The notes under the pieces were generated by a model, which saw only the letters and a list, made by a program, of their open reading frames with translations, did not search any database and was not told the DNA's origin. A DNA stretch of 64,000 nt. It comes from Clarireedia homoeocarpa. Lineage: Eukaryota; Ascomycota; Leotiomycetes; Helotiales; Rutstroemiaceae. Positions 1 through 10,045 of the stretch are shown piece after piece (positions within the stretch are counted from its first letter, which is position 1; every line of letters begins with the position of its first letter). The DNA lies in the NCBI GenBank assembly GCA_001465935.1, contig LNKV01000017.1, positions 425,533 to 489,532 of the forward strand. Reading direction: 5' to 3'. The translations under genes were made by a program, and so were the position numbers.

Positions 1-664
1 TATTGAACAATATGAAAATGGGATTGAAAGTCCACCAATTCACATGCAAAGACGAGAAAGGTCGAGCAGTAAGAAAATTTGGAAACCTCATGCCTACTTA
101 TAACCATTATAAGACAGTCCCACAGCCCTGGGTATAACATAATAGAACTAGAATAGACCTTGCCGATATCCGCAGTAACCGGGCTTGTTACAACCATGGC
201 CAGTGTATTAGAGCACAGTGTAATCAACAATCAATCACTCTATGCAGCTTATCGAGCCCCTCTTTGCGATCTCAGAGATATCCGGGCACGGGTATCTCGG
301 AAAACATCAATTGCGGGGTCCGGGTATAGAGATACCCGGACTTCGTAACCGGTATCTGAAAAGGGAGATACCAAGAAAACTTAATAAAGGAAAGTTACGA
401 CTCCTGCACACGGCATTCAAAATCAATGCAAGTCGGAAGTCCCGGCATATTAGAGACAGATGCAATGCAGATACTACGTGGAAAAACGGAAAGACTCCGC
501 AGTGGATTTCTTGAGAGTGTAAATAGAGTACTATGGCCTCAGCTTAGGCCAAGTTGTCGATTCAGAAGTTTGTAGTAACTATACTGAAATCAAGTTTTTT
601 ATTTCGATTTTTGAAGCTGCGCCATCAAATTGTTTTAGAAATTTGTTGGGGTTATTTTGATACC
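1..664. other. Upstream region of the permease gene
   Basis: No coding sequence is recognisable here. It includes the presumed promoter and leader of the permease gene. Between 275 and 372 lies a cluster of inverted repeats built on GGTATCTC/GAGATACC, described separately. The rest shows nothing I can assign. Confidence 0.6.
275..372. repeat. Cluster of inverted repeats with GAGATACCC core
   Basis: Three hairpins follow one another. Arms at 275-283 and 290-298 pair with one mismatch. Arms at 318-327 (GTCCGGGTAT) and 332-341 (ATACCCGGAC) pair perfectly over 10 bases around AGAG. Arms at 351-357 (GGTATCT) and 366-372 (AGATACC) pair perfectly. The same short core recurs five times in under 100 bases, about 300-400 bases upstream of the permease ATG. 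It could be a regulatory dyad array or a piece of a repeat element. Confidence 0.7.
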
Positions 665-2448
665 ATGGGTTTTTCGGACAAGGACAAGAAAATAGGAGAA
701 GACTTCATCGCCGAGAAATCTTTATATTCCTCTACGGGAGTAGGAGATAGGAAAGACGATGCAGTGGCAGCTGGCCAAATAGAGGAGGAACTTCGAAGAG
801 AATTCTCCGTCTGGTCGCTTATCTCACTATGTCTCTGCTTGATGGGTACATGGGAGGCATTGACAAGTGTTGTCACAGCAGCATTGGCAAATGGCGGAGC
901 TCCGTGCCTGTTTTACAACTAGTAAGCTGATCAACCCATCGACAACGAGCCTCCTCATACTAAATTTCCCGAAGTTGTATATCCCTGTTAGGAAGCCTAG
1001 CGATATCGTTGTCCCTTGCCGAGATAGCATCTATCTGGCCAACAGCTGGAGGCAAGCGAACCATCAATCATCATCAGACCTGAACTAATATATCGATAAT
1101 ATGTAGGACAATACCATTTCGTCGCAGCACTGGCCCCGAAAAGCCAAAGGAAAATTGCGTCCTGGTTCACCGGCTGGATCTCGATAGGGGGCCAAATAGT
1201 CCTAACTGCATCTGCGGCATTCTCTGCTGGTCTGCAGTTCCAGGGCCTCATCACTCTGAACAATCCTGATACTTATGTGCCGAAAAGATGGCAAGGCATG
1301 CTCTTTTACTGGCTCATTCTTCTGTATTCAGCGGTTGTCAATATTTGGGGTTCGAGGATTCTGCCACATACAAACATTGCTTCTGGTAGGTGCTAGACCC
1401 CGAAAATGGCCACTTACATTCAAATACTAACATATTCAGGGGTGCTCCACATCGCAGGCTTCGTAGCAATTGTGGCAGTGCTCGGCGCAATGGCACCCAA
1501 ACATGACGCATATTTCGTCTTCGTCAAGGTCACCAATACTAGTGGATGGGAAAACGATGGAGTTTCGTGGCTAGTAGGCCTTCTCAGCGCAGTATATCCG
1601 CTTCTTGGGTAAGGAAAATTTCTCCCGCACAAATCCTCATCGTTATACTGACCATTCCCCGCAGATACGACGCCGCTTGTCATCTAGCAGAAGAGTTACC
1701 TCGACCGGCACGAAATGTACCGATTGCCATGGTCTGCAGCGTTGTTATCAACGGATTGATGGGACTTGGCTATTGTATAATCCTGCTCTACTCCCTTGGA
1801 AACCTAGACGACTTACTAGCATCACGTACCGGCTTCCCGTACATGCAACTGTGCTTGAACGTCACAGGCAATGCAGCGGGTGCTACTATCTTGATCCTCA
1901 TCGTCTGCTTAATTGCCGTAGCCGCCAACGCTGCTGGTTGCACATCGACATCAAGAACATACTGGGCTTTTGCTCGCGACTCCGGTACACCATATTCGAG
2001 GTACTTTGCTCACGTACATCCAACGTTGCAAGTACCTGTTCGCGCTATCGTCGCTTTGACTGTAGTAGAAATGCTTCTTGGATTAATCTATCTTGGAAAT
2101 GGTACTGCATTTAACGCCATCTTATCCATGTCTGTGCTCGGCATGTATGCTTCATATCTTCTGCCAATTATTTACATGATGTTATACGACAGAAAAAGTC
2201 TGAGAAAAGATCGATATAGCTCCTTCCAACTTGGAGATCGCCTCGGTTGGTGGGTAAATGTTATGGCTGTTGCGTGGCTTGTCCTAGCAATAGTCTTCTG
2301 CACATTCCCAAGCATAAAACCAGTCACCGCCCAAAACATGAATTATAGTGCAGTCGTTATGGGTGGTTGGTTGCTCTTCGGTGCTGTCTTCTTCTTCTGC
2401 TTTGGTAGAAAAGAATATAACGGGCCTGCTGGTATTAATGAAATGTAG
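665..2448 (+). CDS. Amino acid/choline-type permease (APC superfamily)
   Basis: This is a predicted plasma-membrane importer of the fungal GABA/choline/amino-acid permease group. Five exons (665-921, 975-1051, 1107-1385, 1440-1608, 1665-2448) give 521 residues, a usual length for the family. Joining them restores continuous hydrophobic segments: a first membrane region running into GGAPCLFYNY, then SLAEIASIWPTAGGQYHFVAAL, which is the signature region of these carriers, and LLGYDAACHLAEELPRPARN in the middle. The N-terminal 50 residues are charged and cytosolic. The second intron starts with GC rather than GT. The start is the first ATG in a frame that leads directly into the conserved region. 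The gene ends 77 bases from the tail of the Zn2Cys6 regulator on the other strand. The substrate cannot be told from sequence alone. Confidence 0.9.
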
Positions 2449-2525
2449 GATATGTGCAAGGAAACAACATGATTAGAGACGAATCACCACTTTGGTGCCT
2501 GATAAATATTGTGCTTGAGACCAAA

Positions 2526-4639
2526 TTAGAGTTTCCATGCATGATCGCCATCGAGTAGACCTCTAAGTTCCTCATCGAAAGTGTAAAATTCATCGGAAGG
2601 ATCTCCAAAATCCCGCAAAAATTCCCAATCCTCTGTTGGTGAGGGACCCTTCCCAGCGTTGGACAGAGGTTCCGCTGACAACCGTGGTCCATCTAGCGCA
2701 GCTTGATGGCTAGACGTTTGCATCATTGCTAGATCTTGCTGAGATGCTCCGACAATCGGAGATCTAATACTCGAATCTTGTGGCATTGCAGAGACTTTCA
2801 TAGTTAGTTTAAATGTCTTTTGATCTAGGAATATGAGTAACTTACGGTCAACTAATAGTTGTTGACGGGCTCCAGCACTCTTCCAACTCTTAGCAAGTAC
2901 CGAAAGCCAATGAATACACATTCTAAGACGACGCTGTGATTCGACCATATCTGCTCCATCGGGTTGCTTGACATGATATAAAAGGGTGCTTGCAGCGGTG
3001 AAGATACTAAAAACCATGTCGCATGGTAAACCATATAACATGTCAAAATATTTCTCCAAGATGTCGCATATCTTTTGCGCGGCGTCCAGGCACACCCGTA
3101 AAGGGTTCGCCGAAGGATCGGTGCTTTTAGGACTAGATATCCACCTAGCGATAAATGGCCGATGCAACAAGATTGTACCGGAATACATGACCTTAACCAG
3201 ATTAGTTAATCTTATGAACTTGAAAATGCCAAGACTTACAACGTAATTAGTGATCACGCCAGGGACCGATGTCAGTCTTTCACTTAAATCCAGTCGCAAT
3301 GGTGAGGACTCGATTTCACTCTCCCACTGTCTAAAAGCAGACCACAAGTCCATACGTATTGAATCACCTAAAACTGGGTCATCTCGGATAGATTTCCGAC
3401 TTGAGAGTCCATAGACTTCTCTACAAATCCTTTCCATTAGCGTAGCAAGTCTGATAGTCGTTCCGAGAACAGATAGTGTGCGCATTTTGCCAGATATATG
3501 TACAGAATCAGATGTCATCTGGCGTTTCGAAGATGGGGAAAAGAGTTCGAACTCATCAGCCTCCGAAGTTGATGGATATGGAGTATCCGTCTCTTCCGCT
3601 CTGAGAATTACAGGTCTGCCCATTTCGCTGGATATCATTTTCTCAAGTATAAACAGGTTCCACCACAAGCGGTACCGAATCTCGCGCTGAGTTGGGTCGT
3701 CTGTCTCGTGAGGACGGTGTAAACGTAGCTCGATCGCCATTGACGAGGCAAGACCACAAAGAGTAGCTGCTCTTGAGTACTCCGCGACACCATGTTGCTG
3801 TAGGGAAAGTATTGTCAACGTCTGACAAGTTGTAATAGATGGAGTAAAAACACCTTTCAGTGTTCTATCGATACTCCCTTCGCTCTTCTGTAGCAAATTG
3901 AAGCTCTCCTCAAAATAGAATTGAGGTTTAGCAGGAACTCCGGCCTGGCGCTCTCCAACATTCTGCTTTGAGGGGTGTAGGTCTACACAGGATGCGATAG
4001 CAAAGATTGCGGTCGCTAGGACATTCGGTATTTTAGGGGATGGATATGTGTAGTCAAAGGACGCATACATCGGTTTGTAGAGAATTGGCCAAAGCGGATG
4101 GATGCAATCGAAGTAAGTCTGAAATAGTTGTTTTGCGACATCCGCTCCCAGCGCATTTGGAATCCGAGGGACAGGTTCTTTGCGAGGGTATAATATTGGC
4201 GCAAGACGAATCTGCTCATGGCCATTCGCCTGAAGACGGGAGCCCAAATCTTGTTGCGTTTGCGCAATTGAGCCATTGGGGACTGTGAAAGGGTTCGAGG
4301 GAGCAGGTGGTAATGGAGATAGAGTAGGTTGCAAGTTTCCCGCAGGTGTGCTCGGAAGACTGTTACTTGAACATATTAATGATTTTTTCCCCATACAATA
4401 GCCGATGTATAACTCACCTGCCACTATTCAATCTACGTGAGGTATGCCCTCGCCGTGAAATGCCGTAGGAGCAATCGCTGTGCCTCAATTGGCAGGGACC
4501 GCAAATCGGAGTCACTCCATCACACTGGGTTTACCGTCAATGGCTGCAGCCATCTTTTTACGTGTAGAACAGATTCTACCTTGATCTTTTTGGCTCCGCA
4601 CGGCCTGCAGGCTTGCGATACTCGTTTGCGAGCAGACAT
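2526..4639 (-). CDS. Zn2Cys6 (binuclear zinc cluster) transcription factor
   Basis: A nuclear DNA-binding regulator of 635 residues. Exons on the minus strand are 4639-4580, 4524-4418, 4365-3240, 3191-2846 and 2794-2526. The zinc cluster is assembled only after splicing: C11, C14, C21, C28, C31 and C38 give C-x2-C-x6-C-x6-C-x2-C-x6-C, with the first intron between K20 and C21. A Pro-rich linker follows, then a fungal-specific regulator middle domain (about residues 110-480) with the typical region around GRPVILRAEETDTPYP. The introns at 3192-3239 (48 bases) and 2795-2845 (51 bases) are multiples of three and contain no stop, so unspliced messages would still be open. The ATG at 4639 is the only start that gives the zinc cluster. 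The target genes are unknown; the neighbouring permease is an obvious candidate but this is only inference. Confidence 0.88.
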
Positions 4640-5020
4640 AATGAAGCTATGCTTCAGTAACGCGTCGTATATGGCTCGTCGGAGGTGGTCATGGTATCAT
4701 AAAACCGAATGGCTCGAAGGGCGGCAGCTGGGGAAGTTTGGGGAAAAGGGTCTGTACGGTTGACTAGGAAAGCCATAATAGCAAATACGATCAATCGGCT
4801 CGGTAGATTACCCCGCGTAATGGTTGCCGACTTGTCGGCTAAGAGGGAACAGGGACATGACATTCACAATATCGTGTTATTCGATAGATTCTTAATTTGG
4901 TATTAAATTATTTCAAGACATTCCGAAATGAGAAACGAACTATATCTATTTTAGGTAATATTCTGGGTATCAAACAACATCAAAGAACAACCACCCAACT
5001 ACAGTAAACCGCAAATAAAG
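4640..5020. other. Intergenic, promoter side of the Zn2Cys6 gene
   Basis: No gene is visible. This stretch holds the promoter of the minus-strand regulator and the region beyond the 3' end of the laccase relic. Confidence 0.5.
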
Positions 5021-6150
5021 TCATATACCCGACCCGAACTGTGCATAAGTAGCATTCTTTTTGTACTGATTCCAAGCAGCACATTGCTCTTCAATCTTAC
5101 CAGCCGAGCTGGAAGTAACGTTTATATCCTGTCTTCGAACTAGCATTGTTGTCGATAGACCTTTTGACGCATGGAAGCCAATATGACAGTGGAATAACCA
5201 TGTACCAGGATTATCTGTATAGAATGCGAGGATCGCATAGCCTCCCGCTGGCATCATGAATGTATCTCGGCGCATGGGGTTGGCAACTTGCAGTTTGCTG
5301 ATATCTTTGTCCCATTAACCGTCACCAGTTCTGAGAATGCGTAAGTCGTTTCTCCTGCATATGCAATCTAAGCTGAATTAGGAATGTTAAATATCATAAT
5401 GATCCCAAGGAAGACTCACGGGTGTGGTTCATAAAAGTTATTCTGGATATACCAATAAGCCCACGTGTCTTTCTCACCCACGGAGTTGATATTATCAGAT
5501 TGATTTATGGTCATCTTTCTTTCAATGACCCGCTGCAATATAGGACTCTCCAGATTTACATTTATCGTTGTGTTTCCAAGACTCCATCGGAAGACACGAC
5601 CATCGGCTCTAGATGTGGCTTGAAATGACGAAGCAAGTGGTAAGTGGCGAGGGTCGAAGGTTGAGATATCGACCGACTTAGCAACAAAGGGAATTGTCTT
5701 CTCTGCAGGCTCATCGAGACAGTTGTCGACCACTGGAGCAGGCGTCATGGTTGGGAGCCCAGAAGATGCCCCTTTGTAAGAGATAATGGCATTTTGTATA
5801 CCTCTCCTATCGTTCTTGTTGCTTACGCATGACTAGGTAAAGCCCTGAGCCAGTAATTACCGACAGTTGCGTTTGCCGTTACTATCGCATCGAATCTTTG
5901 TCCTGCACAGAGCAAGTTAGCACCTCATCAGATCCTCATTTAAACTCACAACTACTCACCGAAGCCAAGGCTAACGTATTGAGCCATGTACGGTTTTACA
6001 GGTTGAAGGTCGAGTGCCACCACTTGCATCATATGATTATCTGAAACGTCAGTCAAGCACTCCAAATAGGTCCTGAAATGATCTAGAGGAATTGAATTCG
6101 GATGAGTGTCGAACCGAACCGAATGAATTCTTCGAGTTCCAAAACGCCGT
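5021..6150 (-). pseudogene. Laccase (multicopper oxidase) relic, 5'-truncated
   Basis: The C-terminal half of a laccase is readable in pieces on the minus strand: a DNHMMQVVALDLQPVKPYMAQY region near 6040-5950 continuing through plausible introns into FDAIVTANATVGNYWLRALPS, then ASSGLPTMTPAPVVDNCLDEPA and the third cupredoxin domain. The type 1/type 3 copper motif HCHIGFHASKGL is present near 5160-5200. However, the HLHGHD copper motif that should follow NNFYEPHP is scrambled and out of frame (about 5290-5350), and the whole N-terminal half with the HWHG and HSH copper ligands is missing. Laccases oxidise phenols using four copper ions; this copy lacks most of the ligands and cannot be active. 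It lies head to head with a dead GMC oxidoreductase. Confidence 0.75.
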
Positions 6151-6618
6151 CCGAAGAGACAGGTTGTTCGCATGGAGATGAAACAACACACTACGGTCGT
6201 TACACCCATATGAACCAATGTGGAGCACAAAACTACGATGTGCTATGACTTGACATTTTCGATGCGAACAAAACTCAATGCTAAGAGTTTGTGTGATCCA
6301 TTCAAAGCCTGCTTTGGGATGTCACGGATTTGGAAGCAATATCGTAGTTGTTTTCGCTCGCACAATAAATTTTTCGAACACCAAGGGTCCCTGAACAGAA
6401 GGGACTTCAGTGATTCTGGCCTATGGCCGTGGCCATAAAGGCAAAAACGAGCACTTTGGGGTATGCAGCGAAATAACCGAAAGATCCCCAGACAAAACGT
6501 GAAGTTCGCAACTATCAATCACAAGAACGGCGTAATGGTCTCTGTCCAAGTGGACATTAGCACTCAGTCATGACAACGCAAATACTATATGCATGGCAAG
6601 TTACACGATGAATAGTAG
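6151..6618. other. Intergenic between two oxidoreductase relics
   Basis: I searched this stretch on the minus strand for the missing N-terminal laccase domains and saw none. No other feature is recognisable. If the two relics were once divergent genes, this was their shared promoter. Confidence 0.4.
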
Positions 6619-8653
6619 TTGTGTTGTCAACTCATGATCACGATGTATCCTAACGTTCGAATTCTCGTGATGCTATCATTCTTGTCGGACCTTGTTCACA
6701 GCTTTCCACACCAGAGAAGATCATCACACAGCCTCTGGGGAAGCTATAAAGATGCCCTCATTGAAGATATCAAGGCAGAAGACATAGCAGCTTCCGGAGT
6801 CGCAATAACTTTGGATTATGTGATTGTCGGTGGTGGGTAGGTTCTCCACACTGGCATCCCCGAGTTTAGTCGCATTTACTAATATTATTGTTCAAGCCCC
6901 GGGGGACTGACTCTGGTGATGAGGCTTACCGAAAACCCGATGGTGAAAGCGTGTATAGTAGAGAAGGGCACACTATCCACGTCAATTTTGACCACGGCAC
7001 TTGGAAATCTTGCAACATCCACATTCGTTGATCCTACAAATCCAGCACTTCTTCCCAGTATTGATTACATAGACATCACTGAGCCTATCAAGGCGAATGA
7101 CAATCACCAGCACTACCCGCAAGGCAAACTGCTAGGGGGTTCGAGCGCGCGGGGGTTTTCTGCGTAAGACTTATAGAGAGATGGCGCATATATCACCACT
7201 AACAAAATCATAGGTATACCAGAGGGACTAAGGGTACATACCAGAAGTGGGCTGATACTGTTGGGGACCAAGCATATACTTGGGAGAATATCTCTCATAC
7301 CTTCAGAAATCTGTCAAGTTCACACCGCCCAACGTTGCTCTCCGAGGAGCCAATACAAGTGATATCAGTTTTGATACCGCCGCATATTCGTCTATCGGTG
7401 GCCCAATTCAGGCAAGCTTTGCCAATTTCGCGAGCCCCTTGGCTACATGGATGAAGGTTGCTTGACAGTCTTTAGGTGTGAAACCAGTGACAGTTGGGTT
7501 CAGCAGTGGTGTTCTCGATGGCGTTCAATACGTACCATTGAATATCAATCCACCGGATCAGCATCGCTCATCGGCAGACCCAGCTTTGTTCCAAGCTTCT
7601 CGAAACCGGACCAATCAGGTTTTATTTGCAAATACGCAAGCGTCTAGAATAACCTTCGATGAGACTAATACGGCAACTGGGATAATGGCAATGGACTCCA
7701 ACAATCAGACATTCCCTCTCACCGTGACACAGGAAATAGTGTCGTGTGTAGGTGTGTTCCGTAGTCCTCAACTTTTGATGGTCTTGGGAATTGGCAATAC
7801 GGCTGTGCTACAACAACATAACATACCTACGATTGCCGATCGTCCGGACGTAGGCTAGAACCTTCAAGACCAATCATTCGTAGGTATCACCTACCAGGTG
7901 AAATTCAATACAACTAGCCAAATCTTCAATACTCAATTTTTGGATTTGGTGAACAATACTTTGTTCCCACAAGGACGCAGGGTTCTCACCGATGCACTCG
8001 ATTTGGCGGTCTTCGAAAAGGTGCCCCAGGAATTCAGTTCTACCTTGTCGAATAACACTCGAGATTCGATAGCATAATATCCGGTAGACTGGCTAGTCTA
8101 TCAGTATCTTCCGGTGAATAGTGATCTGTTGATCTTCAGGACCGTCGAATCGAAACCTCCCATTGGTATGACGCTACCTCCCAATTACGGCTCCCTTGCT
8201 TGCTCACTCTTGATGCCGTTCTCAAGAGGAAGTGTAACCATCAATTCCAACAGTAATCTCGATGCTCCGGTGGTTGACATCGGGTATATGAATGATGAAC
8301 GCGATATTGAGTTGCTCACTGCCGCTTTCAAGCGTGGAAGACAGTCATGGACACAACCAGCGATTAAGAGCCAGCTCATCGGCAACGAATACTGACCAGG
8401 ACACGACTTGGTGCCAGATGGAGATGATCAAGCCATACGAAATCACGTCATCAACAACGTCATGCCGATCTGAGAAGCCACAGCAACTTGTGCCATGGGA
8501 AAGGCAAATGACACAAATGTAGTGGTTGATTCGCGTGCACGTGTGATTGGCGTGAAGGGTCTTCGAGTTGTTGATGCTTCAGCGTTCCCTTTCACAACTC
8601 CTGGCCATCCAGCATCGACAGTATTTGGCCTCGCAGAGATGTTAGCTGATTAG
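6619..8653 (+). pseudogene. GMC oxidoreductase relic with several stops
   Basis: A full-length glucose-methanol-choline family flavoprotein can still be traced: the FAD-binding GGGPGG fold across a normal intron (6837-6896), HYPQGKLLGGSSARGF near 7110-7160, a second intron ending near 7212, YQKWADTVGDQAYTWEN, FRSPQLLMVLGIGN near 7760-7790, and the C-terminal RVIGVKGLRVVDASAFPFTTPGHPAST ending in AEMLAD. It is broken by a one-base frameshift near 7285 and by in-frame stops at 7463 (TGA), 7856 (TAG, in the usual VGxNLQDQ motif, where Gln is expected), 8078 (TAA), 8393 (TGA) and 8471 (TGA, just before the usual ATGTCxMG motif). Family members oxidise alcohols, sugars or choline. This copy cannot make a full protein. 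Confidence 0.88.
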
Positions 8654-10045
8654 ATGAAGTAGGATTATGCTGCTGCAAGAAATAGTACCAGTACATAAGT
8701 ATGATTTAGACGTAGAATATTAGATTTTACTAGTTGTTGTTTTAATGAATTTGATTGCCCACAATGTAAGAGAAAAAGCTTCAGCGTCTCCCGGTAGCAA
8801 CTCGAGATTGACAGCCTTGGTAAGTTTCGAGACAAAATCCCGCCGGTAAGACCATTTGAATTGCAGTTAGTATGTCAGTGGCCCCGACTCAATGCTGGTC
8901 GAAATGCGCACCATCACAACAAGTGGATCCAATGAGCGTGCGCGTTTTAGCCATCTTCGCTGCCCTCCGCGTGCTGGCTGACGGAATCATCGCGCATGGA
9001 GTATCATGCATGGCTACTTGTGACCGATACCACTGCATTCATCTTATCTTCACTTCCGACGTCGTCTTCCTCATACAGGATAAAACATTGTGGGACGCGC
9101 AGGAGTGGTCAAAGTCCGATAGCTTCTAGCTATTGCAGCCTCTGCAAAACTTCATCCTCCTGAGATCCAGTCAGAACAGGGTAGCTTTGCGCCGCTATAA
9201 GTAGCAGTACACGAATTGTATAGTTAGCATCGTTTCGGGCAATATAGCCAACTGAAAGCATTAGACAGACCAGCCTATTAGTTATGTATCCTACTTACGG
9301 ACTTTCCAGAGAACTTGCAACACCCAGAAAGAGGTGGAAGTGTCTTGGCTTCCTCGTTTGTAATCATGGTCTATCGTATCTGGTTCCAGCAGAGTCGTGG
9401 CATCAAGTGATGGCTGGAATATTGGTTCCTGAGGAATGTAGAGAATGCCGTTTCGAGAAATCGACCAAGCATGATAGAGATACAATGAATCAAATTGAAT
9501 TCGTACGACTTAGGCCTCTTAATATCATGGTTTCCCCCTTGTGGTAAGTTGAGCGTAGCGAACTAGTCTGGGCTGTACCATGTTTGACGTTGTGAGGTCA
9601 ATTTCAATCACGGTGTTTTATGTAAGCATGAGCTTCTTGGCTCTCAACGAATTTCATGAACAGCAACCTACTTCCGTATAATACCCCTTGTTCGCTTTAC
9701 CCCAATGATCTTTCGCATGCTAGGACCGCAATACCGTCCAACTCACAACTAAAATCGGTGTTAATGCGAGCCAACGAGATATAGCAGGGTGTAGATTCCT
9801 TCAAAGTAGCAGCCTTGTAATCTGACTATTGGTTGAATTCTGTGGATCATATGCCTCGGCACCGCTCCTGTCACATTCTCCATGAAGGCTGAAAATGGTT
9901 GAGTTCGTTGGGACCTCGGAATGCCCATAGACCGCGTCGCTGGTGTCTATCAATACTCTTATCTCATGAACAGTTCTTATATAATAAGTGGTATTTCTAT
10001 CTCTCATTTGATCTGTTGTTCTCTGAAATCATACATATCATCACC
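8654..10045. other. Intergenic, nothing recognised
   Basis: About 1.4 kb without a convincing gene on either strand. The short open frames show no domain, no codon pattern and no splice-linked continuation that I can recognise. The last few hundred bases must include the promoter and leader of the acyl-CoA synthetase gene. Confidence 0.5.

Noticed and set aside
5021..5275. Treating the laccase C-terminal frame as a small intact gene
   Set aside because: It is clearly the end of a laccase with the rest broken; the HCHIG motif alone cannot work without the other copper ligands.
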